A stretch of DNA of 64,000 nt from Campylobacter cuniculorum DSM 23162 = LMG 24588 (GCF_002104335.1 NZ_CP020867.1:868001-932000), one strand, 5' to 3'; shown: positions 26,767 through 35,869, counted from the stretch's first letter. Notes: a model not told the origin generated them from the sequence alone. Numbers and translations are program-made.

Positions 26767-27540
26767 ATGAAAATTAAGTCTTTACTTATAGCGAGTCTTT
26801 TAGGTTTGGGTTTAAATTTAAATGCTTTAGAAATCATCTCTGTTGCGGCTACTCCCGTTCCTCACGCTGAAATTTTAGAGCAGATTAAACCTGATTTAGA
26901 AAAAGAAGGTTACAAACTTGAAATTAAAGAATTTACAGATTATGTCTTACCAAATCTTGCAACAGATAATGGTGAAGTCGATGCAAATTTCTTTCAACAC
27001 ATACCTTATTTAGAGGAATTTAATAAAAATCAAGGCACGAAACTTGTCAAAGTAGCCTCTGTGCATATTGAACCTATGGCGGTTTATTCTAAAAGATATA
27101 AAAATTTTAACGATATAAAAGAAGGTATAAGCATTGCTATCCCAAATGACCCAACCAATGAAAGCCGTGCTTTGGATATTATCGCTAAAGCTGGACTTGC
27201 AAGTTTTAATGATAATGCTTTAAAAACTCCACTTGATATTGTGGATAATCCTAAAAAAATCAAATTTGCAGAGCTTAAACCCGCTCAACTTCCAAGGGCT
27301 TTAGATGATGCAGATTTTGCCATTATCAATTCAAATTATGCTCTCTCTGCAAATTTAAATCCTGTGAAAGATTCTGTATTCATTGAAGACAAAGAAAGTC
27401 CTTATGTTAATGTGCTTGTTGTCAAGGAAGGAAATGAAAACAGCCCTAAAACAAAGGCTTTAATCAAAGCCATTCAAAGTGATAAAGTTAAAAAATTTAT
27501 CCTTGAAAAATACAATGGCTCTGTTATTCCTGCCTTTTAA
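26767..27540 (+). CDS. metQ: MetQ-like substrate-binding protein, copy 1
   Basis: 257 residues with a Sec signal peptide (KSLLIASLLGLGLNLNA) and no lipobox cysteine. The NLPA/MetQ core shows ATPVPHAEILEQI, DYVLPNLA, QHIPYLEEFN and IPNDPTNESRALD. MetQ binds methionine or methionine-containing peptides in the periplasm and delivers them to MetNI. The ATG at 26767 is chosen because it opens a proper signal peptide behind AAAGGA; the frame is open further upstream. This copy keeps the canonical P-HAEIL motif. Confidence 0.9.
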   Translation: MKIKSLLIASLLGLGLNLNALEIISVAATPVPHAEILEQIKPDLEKEGYKLEIKEFTDYVLPNLATDNGEVDANFFQHIPYLEEFNKNQGTKLVKVASVHIEPMAVYSKRYKNFNDIKEGISIAIPNDPTNESRALDIIAKAGLASFNDNALKTPLDIVDNPKKIKFAELKPAQLPRALDDADFAIINSNYALSANLNPVKDSVFIEDKESPYVNVLVVKEGNENSPKTKALIKAIQSDKVKKFILEKYNGSVIPAF

Positions 27541-27567
27541 TGCTAGAGATTTTATGAGAAAAATGAA

Positions 27568-28350
27568 ATGATAAAAGCGATTCAAAGAATCTTTTTATCT
27601 CTAGCTTTTATAGCTTCTTTCCTTTTTGCAAATGATGATAAAACCATCATTATAGGGGTTACTCCAAATCCTTTTAAAATTTTAGTACAAGCAAATGAAG
27701 AAAATTTTAGGGCTAGGGGCTATAATCTTAAAATTGTAGAATTTACAGATTATATTTTACCAAATACCGCTCTTGCTGCAAAAGAACTTGATGCAAACCT
27801 TTATCAGCACAAGCCTTTTTTAGAGCAATACAATAAAAATCACAATACAAATCTCATTGCTATAACCCCTATTGTTATAGCTCCTATGGGAATTTATAGC
27901 AAGAAAATTAAAAATTTAAAAGAATTAAAAGTTGGTTCTAAAATCGCTATCCCAAATGACCCAACCAATGAAAGCCGTGCCTTAGAACTTTTAGAAAAAA
28001 CAGGACTGATTAAACTTAATGATAGTGCTTTAAAAACTCCGCTTGATATTGTGGATAATCCTAAAAAACTTGAATTTGTAGAGCTTAAAGCTGCTCAACT
28101 TCCAAGAGCTTTGGAGGATGTTGAACTTTGTGCAATCAATTCAAACTATGCTTTAGAAGCTGGTTTAAATCCTGTAAAAGATTCTATTTTTAGAGAGGAT
28201 AAAGACAGCCGCTATATCAATTATGTGGTTATTCGTAGTGAGGATAAAGATTCTCCAAAAACAAAAGTGATTGATGAGATATTAAGAAGTGATGAATTTA
28301 AAACTTTCATCAATAAAAACTATGAAAATATACTCATTCCCGCTTTTTAA
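27568..28350 (+). CDS. MetQ-like substrate-binding protein, copy 2 (divergent)
   Basis: 260 residues with a signal peptide ending near SFLFAND and the NLPA fold. The first strand-loop reads GVTPNPFKILVQA instead of ATPxPHAEILE, and the region near the C-terminus (SRYINYVVIRSED) also departs from the usual SPYVNVLVVK. These are likely ligand-site changes. The middle (nt 27947-28119) is identical to copy 3, which points to gene conversion. It may bind a ligand other than methionine. It lies 27 bases after copy 1. Confidence 0.85.
   Translation: MIKAIQRIFLSLAFIASFLFANDDKTIIIGVTPNPFKILVQANEENFRARGYNLKIVEFTDYILPNTALAAKELDANLYQHKPFLEQYNKNHNTNLIAITPIVIAPMGIYSKKIKNLKELKVGSKIAIPNDPTNESRALELLEKTGLIKLNDSALKTPLDIVDNPKKLEFVELKAAQLPRALEDVELCAINSNYALEAGLNPVKDSIFREDKDSRYINYVVIRSEDKDSPKTKVIDEILRSDEFKTFINKNYENILIPAF
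27947..28119 (+). repeat. 173-nt tract identical to 28748-28920 (metQ paralogues 2 and 3)
   Basis: Base-by-base reading shows no difference over 173 nt, whereas the flanks on both sides differ widely. It encodes the IPNDPTNESRALELLEKTG to LPRALED section of both proteins. The first 30 or so bases are also shared with copy 1. Confidence 0.9.
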
Positions 28351-28377
28351 AAGAATAAATTTTAATAAAGGATAAAT

Positions 28378-29151
28378 ATGAAAACGTATAAAATATTTTT
28401 AGTTTTAGTGTTTTGTTTTAATTTGCTTTTAGCAAATGATAAAACCATCATCATAGGAGCAACTCCTACCCCGCATGCTGAAATTCTTCATTTTGCTAAA
28501 TCTTTATTTAAAGATAGGGGCTGGAATTTAGAAGTAAAAGAATTTACAGATTATATTTTACCTAATGTAGCCTTGAGTGAAAAAGAACTCGATGCAAATT
28601 TTTATCAACATCAACCTTTTTTAGATGATTTCAATAAAAATAAAAACACTCATCTCGTCAGTGTTGAAAATGTGCTTCTTGTGCCTATGGCGATTTATTC
28701 TCGCTCAATTAAAAGCATTAAAGAAGTGCCAAATGGCATAAAAGTTTCTATCCCAAATGACCCAACCAATGAAAGCCGTGCCTTAGAACTTTTAGAAAAA
28801 ACAGGACTGATTAAACTTAATGATAGTGCTTTAAAAACTCCGCTTGATATTGTGGATAATCCTAAAAAACTTGAATTTGTAGAGCTTAAAGCTGCTCAAC
28901 TTCCAAGAGCTTTGGAGGATACTGCTTTGGCTATTATCCCTACAAATTATGCCTTAGGAGCTGGTTTAAATCCTCCAAAAGATGGACTTTTCATCGAGGA
29001 TAAAGACAGCCCCTATGCAATTGTTATTGCTGTAAGAAAAGGCGATGAAAATAATGAAAAAACTAAAATCATTAAAGAACTTTTGCATAGCCCAAAAATT
29101 AAAGAATTCATCGAACAAAAATATCAAGGTTCAGTCATTCCAACCTTTTGA
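28378..29151 (+). CDS. MetQ-like substrate-binding protein, copy 3
   Basis: 257 residues with a signal peptide ending near NLLLAND. The canonical ATPTPHAEILHFA motif is intact, with DYILPN, QHQPFLDDFN and IPNDPTNESRALE. It is the third binding protein of the same importer operon; C. jejuni also carries three in this place, as I recall. Nucleotides 28748-28920 are identical to copy 2. Canonical ligand residues favour methionine or a close analogue. Confidence 0.88.
   Translation: MKTYKIFLVLVFCFNLLLANDKTIIIGATPTPHAEILHFAKSLFKDRGWNLEVKEFTDYILPNVALSEKELDANFYQHQPFLDDFNKNKNTHLVSVENVLLVPMAIYSRSIKSIKEVPNGIKVSIPNDPTNESRALELLEKTGLIKLNDSALKTPLDIVDNPKKLEFVELKAAQLPRALEDTALAIIPTNYALGAGLNPPKDGLFIEDKDSPYAIVIAVRKGDENNEKTKIIKELLHSPKIKEFIEQKYQGSVIPTF
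28748..28920 (+). repeat. 173-nt tract identical to 27947-28119 (metQ paralogues 2 and 3)
   Basis: Partner of the identical tract in copy 2. The identity stops sharply at both ends, as expected for a conversion tract. Confidence 0.9.
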
Positions 29152-29229
29152 ATTTGAAATTTTAAGGATTTAAAGGGATTTTTATTAAATTTAAAAGAGT
29201 AAAATACGGAAATTTCATTTAGGATTTTT

Positions 29230-29892
29230 ATGAATAAGGTATTTTTATTTCTTTTTATTTTGTTAAGTTATGCAAGTGCGGGTAATTTAGACCAAATTAA
29301 AATTGCATTGACTAAAGAATTTACAAATAATTTCCCTAAAATTGCAATTAAAACAATCGATTTAAAAATCTCTTCTTTGCCTAAAGATTTTGAAGAATAT
29401 GAATTTTTAAGATTAGCTGATGCAAAATTCAATCGTTCCATAGGCTTTGGACGTGCAGAATTTAAAACCGCAAAGAATGAGCAAAAAAATATTTTTTTTA
29501 AATATTTTATTAAAGCCTATTTAGAAGTGGTAAAAAGCACAAGTGCTATAAAAAAAGGTGATAAATTAGAAGCTTTACACTATAAAGGGGTTTTAATCGA
29601 CTTTGATAAAATGCCTCTTAATGCTCTTTCTTTAGAAGACACACACAATCTTATTGCTAAAACTAATATTAGAAAAAACACCATTTTAAAAGAAAATATG
29701 TTTAAGATTAACGCTTTGATTAAAAAAAATGATCCTATCATCGGGGTGTTAAAAGATGAAGGAATTGATGTTTTAATCGAGCTTATTGCCTTAAATAGCG
29801 GAGATTTAAATGAAAAAATCCGTGCTAAAAATAAAGAAGGAAAAGTGATGCAAGGCATTGTTATAGGAAAAAATAGGATATTATTGCAATGA
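29230..29892 (+). CDS. flgA: Flagellar basal body P-ring formation protein FlgA
   Basis: 220 residues with a cleavable signal peptide (FLFLFILLSYASA). The C-terminal SAF-like domain contains AIKKGDKL, TNIRKNTILKENM and the end RAKNKEGKVMQGIVIGKNRILL, as in FlgA. FlgA is the periplasmic chaperone for P-ring assembly around the flagellar rod. Its stop overlaps ubiX by four bases, so a flagellar gene is cotranscribed with metabolic genes, as elsewhere in Campylobacter. No sigma-54 (GG-N10-GC) or sigma-28 promoter is evident upstream. Confidence 0.88.
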   Translation: MNKVFLFLFILLSYASAGNLDQIKIALTKEFTNNFPKIAIKTIDLKISSLPKDFEEYEFLRLADAKFNRSIGFGRAEFKTAKNEQKNIFFKYFIKAYLEVVKSTSAIKKGDKLEALHYKGVLIDFDKMPLNALSLEDTHNLIAKTNIRKNTILKENMFKINALIKKNDPIIGVLKDEGIDVLIELIALNSGDLNEKIRAKNKEGKVMQGIVIGKNRILLQ

Positions 29893-30449
29893 AAATACTT
29901 CTTGGAATTTCTGGTTCAAGTAGCGTTCATTTGGGATTAAAATTGCTTGACAATTTAGAAAAAAAAGCTAAGGTTTTTTGCATTATTACAGAAGGAGCAA
30001 AAATCAGTTTTGAAGCTGAAAATAAAAAAAAATTAGATAAAATTTGTAAAGAACGTTTTAAAAAAGTGGTTTTTTTTGAAGACAATAACCTTAAAGCTCC
30101 CGTTTCTAGTGGTTCTTTTGGTATAAAAAAAACCATCATTGCACCTTGTTCTCTTTCAACCCTTGCTAAAATTCACGCAGGAATAAGCGATACCTTGCTT
30201 ACAAGAGCCTGTGCTGTGGCTTTAAAAGAGCAAAAAAAACTCATCTTAGGAGTGAGAGAAATGCCTTTTAGTTTTTTAAATTTAAAACAAATGACAAAAT
30301 TAAGTCTGCAAGGCGTTTGTATCGCACCTCCTATTTATGCAAGTTATAGCGGGGTAAAAAATTTAGAAGATTTAGAAAATTTTATCGTGGGAAAATGGCT
30401 TGACTTACTTAAAATCAAACATAATTTATTTAAAAAATGGGAGGGATAA
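29889..30449 (+). CDS. ubiX: Flavin prenyltransferase UbiX
   Basis: A 186-residue flavoprotein. GISGSSSVHLGLKLL at the N-terminus is the FMN/prenyl site, followed by APCSLSTLAKIHAGISDTLL and LGVREMPFS. UbiX makes prenylated FMN, the cofactor for UbiD-type decarboxylases. ATG 29889 overlaps flgA. The length and motifs are full. Confidence 0.93.
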   Translation: MKILLGISGSSSVHLGLKLLDNLEKKAKVFCIITEGAKISFEAENKKKLDKICKERFKKVVFFEDNNLKAPVSSGSFGIKKTIIAPCSLSTLAKIHAGISDTLLTRACAVALKEQKKLILGVREMPFSFLNLKQMTKLSLQGVCIAPPIYASYSGVKNLEDLENFIVGKWLDLLKIKHNLFKKWEG

Positions 30450-30462
30450 TTTATCGATAAAT
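30449..30462. promoter_or_regulatory. 14-bp perfect palindrome upstream of coaD
   Basis: ATTTATC-GATAAAT overlaps the end of ubiX and lies about 80 bases before coaD. It might be an operator, but AT-rich palindromes of this size also arise by chance here. Confidence 0.25.
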
Positions 30463-30541
30463 CTTTAATTTAAGCTGTATATAAAAATTAATTTAAGTCG
30501 TTTTTGAGTAAAATATGGCATTTTAAAACGAGGGAGAATTT

Positions 30542-31006
30542 ATGACTTGTCTGTATCCGGGGACTTTTGATCCCATTACAAATGGACATTTAGATGTGAT
30601 CATTAGAGCTTTAAAAATCTTTGATAAAGTTGTTGTAGCTATTGCAAAAAGTGAGCATAAAAGCCCCTATTTTAGTTTAGAAAAACGCAAAGAACTTGCA
30701 ATTTTAGCTACAAAAAATTTGGAAAATGTAGAAATCATCAGCTTTGAAAATTTGCTTGTCGATTTAGCAAAACAACTGCGTATTAATACAGTGATACGAG
30801 GGTTGAGAGCTGTGAGTGATTTTGAATATGAATTGCAAATTGGTTATGCAAACAATGCACTTTGGAAAGAATTTGAAACCGTTTATTTAATGCCAAATCT
30901 CAAAAATGCCTTTATTTCAAGTTCTATAGTCCGCTCTATCATTTCGCACGGAGGTGATGTGAGCAATCTGGTGCCTCATGAAATTCTAGCATTTTTAAAG
31001 GATTGA
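30542..31006 (+). CDS. coaD: Phosphopantetheine adenylyltransferase
   Basis: 154 residues. YPGTFDPITNGHLDVI (HxGH nucleotidyltransferase motif, about residues 5-20), VIRGLRAVSDFEYE and ISSSIVRSI are diagnostic. It makes dephospho-CoA, the penultimate step of coenzyme A synthesis. ATG 30542 is preceded by GAGGGAG. A TAAAAT about 30 bases upstream may be its -10 box. Confidence 0.96.
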   Translation: MTCLYPGTFDPITNGHLDVIIRALKIFDKVVVAIAKSEHKSPYFSLEKRKELAILATKNLENVEIISFENLLVDLAKQLRINTVIRGLRAVSDFEYELQIGYANNALWKEFETVYLMPNLKNAFISSSIVRSIISHGGDVSNLVPHEILAFLKD

Positions 31007-31008
31007 TT

Positions 31009-31590
31009 TTGTATGTAGCAATTGAAGGGATTGATTGCATGGGCAAAAGCACACAAATTGCACTTTTAAAAGAAAAATTTAAGGATGCTATTTTCACTCA
31101 AGAGCCGGGTGCAACAGAACTTGGAAAACATTTAAGAGAACTTTTGCTCCTTAAACCTTACACAATGAGTAAAAAAAGCGAATTTTTACTCTTTTTAGCA
31201 GACCGCAGTCAGCATTATGAAGAAATTTTAAGTCAAAATAAAAATAAACTCATTATTAGCGATAGAAGTTTTATTTCAGGTATGGCTTATGCAAAAGATT
31301 TTGATAAAAATTTTCTTTTTGAGCTTAATGACTTTGCTTTAAATCATTTTTTTCCCGAAAAAATCATTTTTTTACAAGGTTCTAAAGAACTCATAGAAAA
31401 AAGACTTTCTCAAAAAAAGCTTGATGATATAGAACAACGGGGAGTAAAATATTTTCTAGAAATTCAAAAAGAATTAACAAGCGTTTTAGAATTGATTGAA
31501 AAAAAAATCAAAACTCGAATTTTAAGTTTAAATGCTCAAGATTCAAAAGAAAATTTACACAAACAAATAAAGGATTTTATCGATGATTAA
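31009..31590 (+). CDS. tmk: Thymidylate kinase
   Basis: 193 residues from TTG 31009. The P-loop EGIDCMGKSTQ, the FTQEPGATELG segment and the DRSFISGMAYA motif mark Tmk, which phosphorylates dTMP to dTDP. The open frame extends to TTG 31003, but AAAGGA is best spaced for 31009, which also gives the usual MYVAIEG opening. It follows coaD by two bases and overlaps hisS by eight. Confidence 0.95.
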   Translation: MYVAIEGIDCMGKSTQIALLKEKFKDAIFTQEPGATELGKHLRELLLLKPYTMSKKSEFLLFLADRSQHYEEILSQNKNKLIISDRSFISGMAYAKDFDKNFLFELNDFALNHFFPEKIIFLQGSKELIEKRLSQKKLDDIEQRGVKYFLEIQKELTSVLELIEKKIKTRILSLNAQDSKENLHKQIKDFIDD

Positions 31591-32809
31591 TGCTTTAAGA
31601 GGAATGAAGGATTTAGAGGGGCAAAATGCTTTTTATTATGAAAAAATCATCAAAGTTTGTGAAGAAATAGTTAAGAATTATGGTTTTAATTTAATCCTTA
31701 CTCCGCATTTAGAGCTTAGCAAACTTTTTAAAAGAAGCGTTGGAGAAAGCTCTGATATTGCTCAAAAAGAAATGTATGAATTTGTCGATAAGGGCGGTCA
31801 TGAAGTGTGTTTAAGACCTGAAGGCACTGCTGGAATTGTCCGCTCTTATATAGAACAAAAATCAGACAAAACCCAAAGTGTTAAACGTTGGTTTTATCAC
31901 GGCTCTATGTTTCGCTATGAAAGACCTCAAAAAGGACGTTTGAGAGAATTTCATCAGTTTGGAGTGGAGAGTTTTGGGACTAAAAGCGTGTATGAAGATG
32001 TCAATATGATACTTATGTTAGCTGAAATTTTCAATCGCCTTGAAATTAAATTTGAACTCCTGCTTAATTCTTTAGGTTGCCCTGTTTGCTTTCCTATTTA
32101 TCGCGACAAATTTGTGGAATTTTTAAATTCTAAAGAAACCCTGTGTGAAGATTGTCAAAAACGTAAAGAGCTTAATCCTATACGCATTTTAGATTGCAAA
32201 AACGAAGATTGTCAAAAATTACTAAGCGATGCTCCTGTTTTAAATTCAAGTCTTTGTGAAACTTGCAAAAAGGATTTTAAACTCCTGCAAAACTCTCTTA
32301 GAGACAATGGCATAGAATTTCAACTTGATGCTAAGCTTGTTAGAGGGCTTGATTATTATAGTAAAACAGCTTTTGAATTTATCAATGATGAAATTGGTGC
32401 AAAATCTGCGATTGCAGGAGGTGGTAGATATGATAGACTCATTGAAAATTTAGGAGGTAAGAAGGGCTATGGCATAGGTTTTGCAATAGGTATTGAAAGA
32501 CTTATCGCGATTTTAGAGCAAAAAGAGCAAAAAATATCAAGAAGCGGAATTTATCTTTGTGCTTTAGATGAGTTGTATATCCCAAAACTTTTAAAAATTG
32601 CCACAAAATTAAGAAAAAATCGCAAAGTTTTTTTATCTTATGAAGCCAAAAAACTTGCAAAACATCTTTCAAATGCAGACTCTGCAAATGCCCAAATTTT
32701 CTTATGTATGGGAGAAAATGAAGAAAAAGACAATACCTTGTTTTATAAAAATTTAGAAAATAAAATTGAAAAAAAACTTTTGATTGAAGCTTTGGAGAAA
32801 GAACTATGA
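31583..32809 (+). CDS. hisS: Histidyl-tRNA synthetase
   Basis: A 408-residue class II synthetase. Motif 2 is RYERPQKGRLREFHQFG, the histidine site includes RGLDYYSKTAFE, and motif 3 is GYGIGFAIGIERL. A four-cysteine insert (CPVC, CEDCQ, CKNEDC, CETC) occupies residues ~170-235. A short C-terminal anticodon-binding domain ends the protein. It charges tRNA-His. ATG 31583 lies inside the end of tmk. Confidence 0.96.
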   Translation: MINALRGMKDLEGQNAFYYEKIIKVCEEIVKNYGFNLILTPHLELSKLFKRSVGESSDIAQKEMYEFVDKGGHEVCLRPEGTAGIVRSYIEQKSDKTQSVKRWFYHGSMFRYERPQKGRLREFHQFGVESFGTKSVYEDVNMILMLAEIFNRLEIKFELLLNSLGCPVCFPIYRDKFVEFLNSKETLCEDCQKRKELNPIRILDCKNEDCQKLLSDAPVLNSSLCETCKKDFKLLQNSLRDNGIEFQLDAKLVRGLDYYSKTAFEFINDEIGAKSAIAGGGRYDRLIENLGGKKGYGIGFAIGIERLIAILEQKEQKISRSGIYLCALDELYIPKLLKIATKLRKNRKVFLSYEAKKLAKHLSNADSANAQIFLCMGENEEKDNTLFYKNLENKIEKKLLIEALEKEL

Positions 32810-34635
32810 TGGATTATGGTATAGATATTTGGGGCGATGAAAATTTTGTGATTAAAAACGGCAAGGTTTGTGTGAATTATGAGAAAAAGCCTGCAATCAT
32901 TGATATGGTTAAGGATTTAAGAAATGACGGATACAGAGGACCATTGCTTCTTCGCTTTCCTCATCTTATCAAAAAACAAATCGAAAATATTTATGGTCAT
33001 TTTAATAAAGCCAGAAAAGAATTTAATTATAAGGGAAAATTTAATGCAGTTTATCCTTTAAAAGTCAATCAATATCCCGGTTTTGTTAAAAATCTTGTGA
33101 AATTTGGAAAGGATTATAATTACGGACTTGAAGCCGGTTCTAAGGCTGAACTTTTACTTGCTATGGCTTACAATAACGAAAACGCACCTATAACAGTTAA
33201 TGGTTTTAAAGACAGAGAGCTTATAAATATAGGATTTATCGCTGCTGAAATGGGACATAATATCACTTTAACCATAGAAGGCTTAAATGAACTTGAAGCC
33301 ATTATTGACATTGTTAAAGAAAGATTTAAACCTAAGCCAAATATAGGATTAAGAGTAAGATTGCATTCTGCTGGAGTAGGAGTTTGGGCAAAAAGCGGAG
33401 GAATTAATTCTAAATTTGGACTCACTTCAACCGAACTCATAGAAGCTGTGAATTTACTTAAAGAAAATAAACTTTTAGAGCAATTTACAATGATTCATTT
33501 TCATTTAGGCTCACAAATCACAGAAATTCATCCTCTAAAAAAAGCTCTCAATGAAGCGGGAAATATATACACTGAACTTAGAAAAATGGGAGCAAAAAAT
33601 TTAAAAGCTATCAATCTTGGTGGTGGTTTGGCTGTGGAGTATTCACAATTTAAAAATGAAAAAAGCAGAAATTATACCTTAAAAGAATACGCTAATGATG
33701 TGGTATTTATCCTTAAAAATGTCGCTGAACAAAAAAGTGATTTAGAGCCGGATATTTTTATTGAAAGCGGACGTTTTGTTGCTGCAAATCACGCTGTTTT
33801 GGTGGCTCCTGTCTTAGAGCTTTTCTCTCAAGAATACACCGAAAGCAAACTTCTTTTAAAAAAAGACAATCCAAAACTTATCGATGAGCTTTATGATCTC
33901 TATAAAAGCTTAAAACCTTCTAATGCTCTAGAATATTTGCATGATAGTATAGACCATTTAGAAAGCATTTTAACGCTTTTTGATTTGGGTTATGTGGATT
34001 TAAAAGACCGCTCTAATGCCGAAATTTTAACACATTTAATTGCAAAAAAAGCGATTTTGATTTTAGGTGATCAACAAGCAGATTTACTCGCGATTCAAGA
34101 TGAAGTGCAAGAAAGGTATTTGGTGAATTTTTCACTTTTTCAAAGCATACCTGATTTTTGGGGACTTAAGCAAGGTTTTCCAATTATGCCGCTTAATCAT
34201 CTCGATGAAAAACCTACAAGAAGTGCGAGTATTTGGGATATTACTTGTGATAGTGATGGAGAAATTTCTTATTCTAAAAACAATCCTTTGTTTTTACACG
34301 ATATTGATGTTGAGGAAGAAACTTATTTTTTAGGATTTTTTTTGGTTGGTGCCTATCAAGAAGTGCTTGGAATGAAACACAATCTTTTTATCCATCCTAC
34401 TGAAGCAACCATTAATATTAATGAAAAAAATTATCAAATTGAAAATATAATTGAAGCACAATCTATCCTTGATACTTTAGAAGATTTGGATTATGATATA
34501 CACGAAGTTATGGATATTTTAAATGAACGCATTTCAAATTCAAAACTTGTTGATGAAAAACAAAAAAAACATATTTTGGGTGAAATTTATCTATTTTTAA
34601 ATGATAATGGTTATCTTAAAAGTATAGGAGTGTAA
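32806..34635 (+). CDS. speA: Biosynthetic arginine decarboxylase
   Basis: A 609-residue fold-III PLP enzyme. AVYPLKVNQYPGFVKNLV holds the PLP lysine, HFHLGSQI and NLGGGLAVEY bind the cofactor, and the C-terminal half carries SFALFQS-like SLFQSIPDFWG and WDITCDSDGE (catalytic Cys). It converts arginine to agmatine, the first step of the spermidine route used in Campylobacter. It overlaps hisS by four bases; a second ATG at 32809 is an equal alternative start. Confidence 0.95.
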   Translation: MMDYGIDIWGDENFVIKNGKVCVNYEKKPAIIDMVKDLRNDGYRGPLLLRFPHLIKKQIENIYGHFNKARKEFNYKGKFNAVYPLKVNQYPGFVKNLVKFGKDYNYGLEAGSKAELLLAMAYNNENAPITVNGFKDRELINIGFIAAEMGHNITLTIEGLNELEAIIDIVKERFKPKPNIGLRVRLHSAGVGVWAKSGGINSKFGLTSTELIEAVNLLKENKLLEQFTMIHFHLGSQITEIHPLKKALNEAGNIYTELRKMGAKNLKAINLGGGLAVEYSQFKNEKSRNYTLKEYANDVVFILKNVAEQKSDLEPDIFIESGRFVAANHAVLVAPVLELFSQEYTESKLLLKKDNPKLIDELYDLYKSLKPSNALEYLHDSIDHLESILTLFDLGYVDLKDRSNAEILTHLIAKKAILILGDQQADLLAIQDEVQERYLVNFSLFQSIPDFWGLKQGFPIMPLNHLDEKPTRSASIWDITCDSDGEISYSKNNPLFLHDIDVEEETYFLGFFLVGAYQEVLGMKHNLFIHPTEATININEKNYQIENIIEAQSILDTLEDLDYDIHEVMDILNERISNSKLVDEKQKKHILGEIYLFLNDNGYLKSIGV

Positions 34636-34636
34636 T

Positions 34637-35257
34637 TTGGGACTTTGGAGCATTATTAAAGAAGATTTTATACAACCTAAGATTCAAGATCCAGCTTTTA
34701 GTTCTCGTATTGAACTTTTTTTTAATTATCCGGGTGTTTGGGCTATAGTTAATTATCGTTTTGCACATTTGCTTTATCAGAAAAAATTCAAAGCTCTTGC
34801 AAGGATTATCAGCGGAATTTCTCAATTTTTAACAGGAGTGGATTTGCATCCGGAAGCTAAAATCGGCAGACGCGTTTTTCTTGATCATGCAAATGGTATT
34901 GTGATAGGACAAACCACGATTATAGAAGATGATGTTTTAATCTATCAAGGTGTAACCTTAGGAGGAACAAGCTTAGAAAGAGGCGTTAAAAGACATCCTA
35001 CAATTAAAAAAGGAGTTATCATCGGTGCAGGAGCTAAAATTCTTGGAAATATTACAATAGGAGAAAATGCTAAAATCGGCTCAAATGCCGTAGTGGTAAA
35101 GGATGTCGGTGCAGGTTTAACTGCGGTGGGAATTCCAGCCTATATTATTGAGCATAAAAAACAAGAAAAAAGCCGTGCTATAGATGAATTTTGCGAAAAT
35201 AAACTCGATAAACTTGAAAACGAAATTTTAGAACTGAAACGAAAATTTAAAATATAA
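34637..35257 (+). CDS. cysE: Serine acetyltransferase
   Basis: 206 residues of the short CysE form. The left-handed beta-helix begins around TGVDLHPEAKIGRRVFLDHANGIVIG, with GVTLGGTSLERGVKRHPTI and GNAVV-type hexapeptides. It acetylates serine to O-acetylserine for cysteine synthesis. It starts at TTG 34637, one base after the speA stop, behind TAGGAG. No partner cysK is in the window. Confidence 0.94.
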   Translation: MGLWSIIKEDFIQPKIQDPAFSSRIELFFNYPGVWAIVNYRFAHLLYQKKFKALARIISGISQFLTGVDLHPEAKIGRRVFLDHANGIVIGQTTIIEDDVLIYQGVTLGGTSLERGVKRHPTIKKGVIIGAGAKILGNITIGENAKIGSNAVVVKDVGAGLTAVGIPAYIIEHKKQEKSRAIDEFCENKLDKLENEILELKRKFKI

Positions 35258-35339
35258 ATTATCTTAATTGATATGAAATTTTCTAAAAATAATTAAAAAT
35301 GAAATAAAAAAATAAATAAAGTACTGCAAGGTAATTAAA

Positions 35340-35381
35340 AAATATAATATTTTTTAAATTTGATTAAAAAATATTATATTT
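35340..35381. repeat. Perfect 18-bp AT-only inverted repeat
   Basis: Arms at 35340-35357 and 35364-35381 are exact reverse complements with a six-base loop (ATTTGA). It lies 83 bases after cysE, in a 270-base gene-free gap that is extremely AT-rich. It could be a terminator for the valS-to-cysE block or an RNA hairpin. Confidence 0.6.
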
Positions 35382-35486
35382 AAAATATTAAAAAAATAAT
35401 TTGAGTTTATAAAAATATGATTTAAAACAATATTGATTTTAAATAATTTTAATAATAAAATAAGCATTAAAATAATTTTATTTTAA

Positions 35487-35492
35487 TATAAT
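35487..35492 (+). promoter_or_regulatory. Promoter -10 box of the cupin gene
   Basis: A TATAAT 36 bases upstream of the ATG at 35528, followed by an AAGGA ribosome-binding site. Confidence 0.5.
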
Positions 35493-35527
35493 TGTGAAAT
35501 TTAAATACTTTAAAATTAAGGAAAAAT

Positions 35528-35869
35528 ATGAAAATTACAAAATGGAATGAGGCAGAATTTAGCCCTAAAGAAGTTAAAATCAATGTTTTAATAGACAATG
35601 AAAGTGGCAAAGAAATCCAAATTTTACTTGCAAAAGATAGTATAATGAAAGAACATAAGGCTCCATTTTCTATACATGTGCAAGTTTTAAGCGGAAAGAT
35701 TATCTTTGAAGTGCAAAATGAAAAACTAGAGCTCAATGCCTTAGATATGATAAGTTTAAATCCAAATATACCGCATTCTTTGAGTGCTTTAGAAAACTCT
35801 ATCGTAAGATTAAGTCTTAGCAAAGCAGATAACATTCAAAGGCTTAATGCTGTATTGAAAAAACCTTAA
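35528..35869 (+). CDS. Small cupin-domain protein
   Basis: 113 residues. A single cupin barrel is suggested by MKEHKAPFSIHVQVLSGKIIFEVQNEKLELNALDMISLNPNIPHSL-like strands, with Glu/His at MKEHKAP and His in NIPHSL as possible metal ligands. Such one-domain cupins range from metal-dependent enzymes to sugar isomerases and sensors; the substrate cannot be read. It is monocistronic with its own promoter. Confidence 0.8.
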   Translation: MKITKWNEAEFSPKEVKINVLIDNESGKEIQILLAKDSIMKEHKAPFSIHVQVLSGKIIFEVQNEKLELNALDMISLNPNIPHSLSALENSIVRLSLSKADNIQRLNAVLKKP

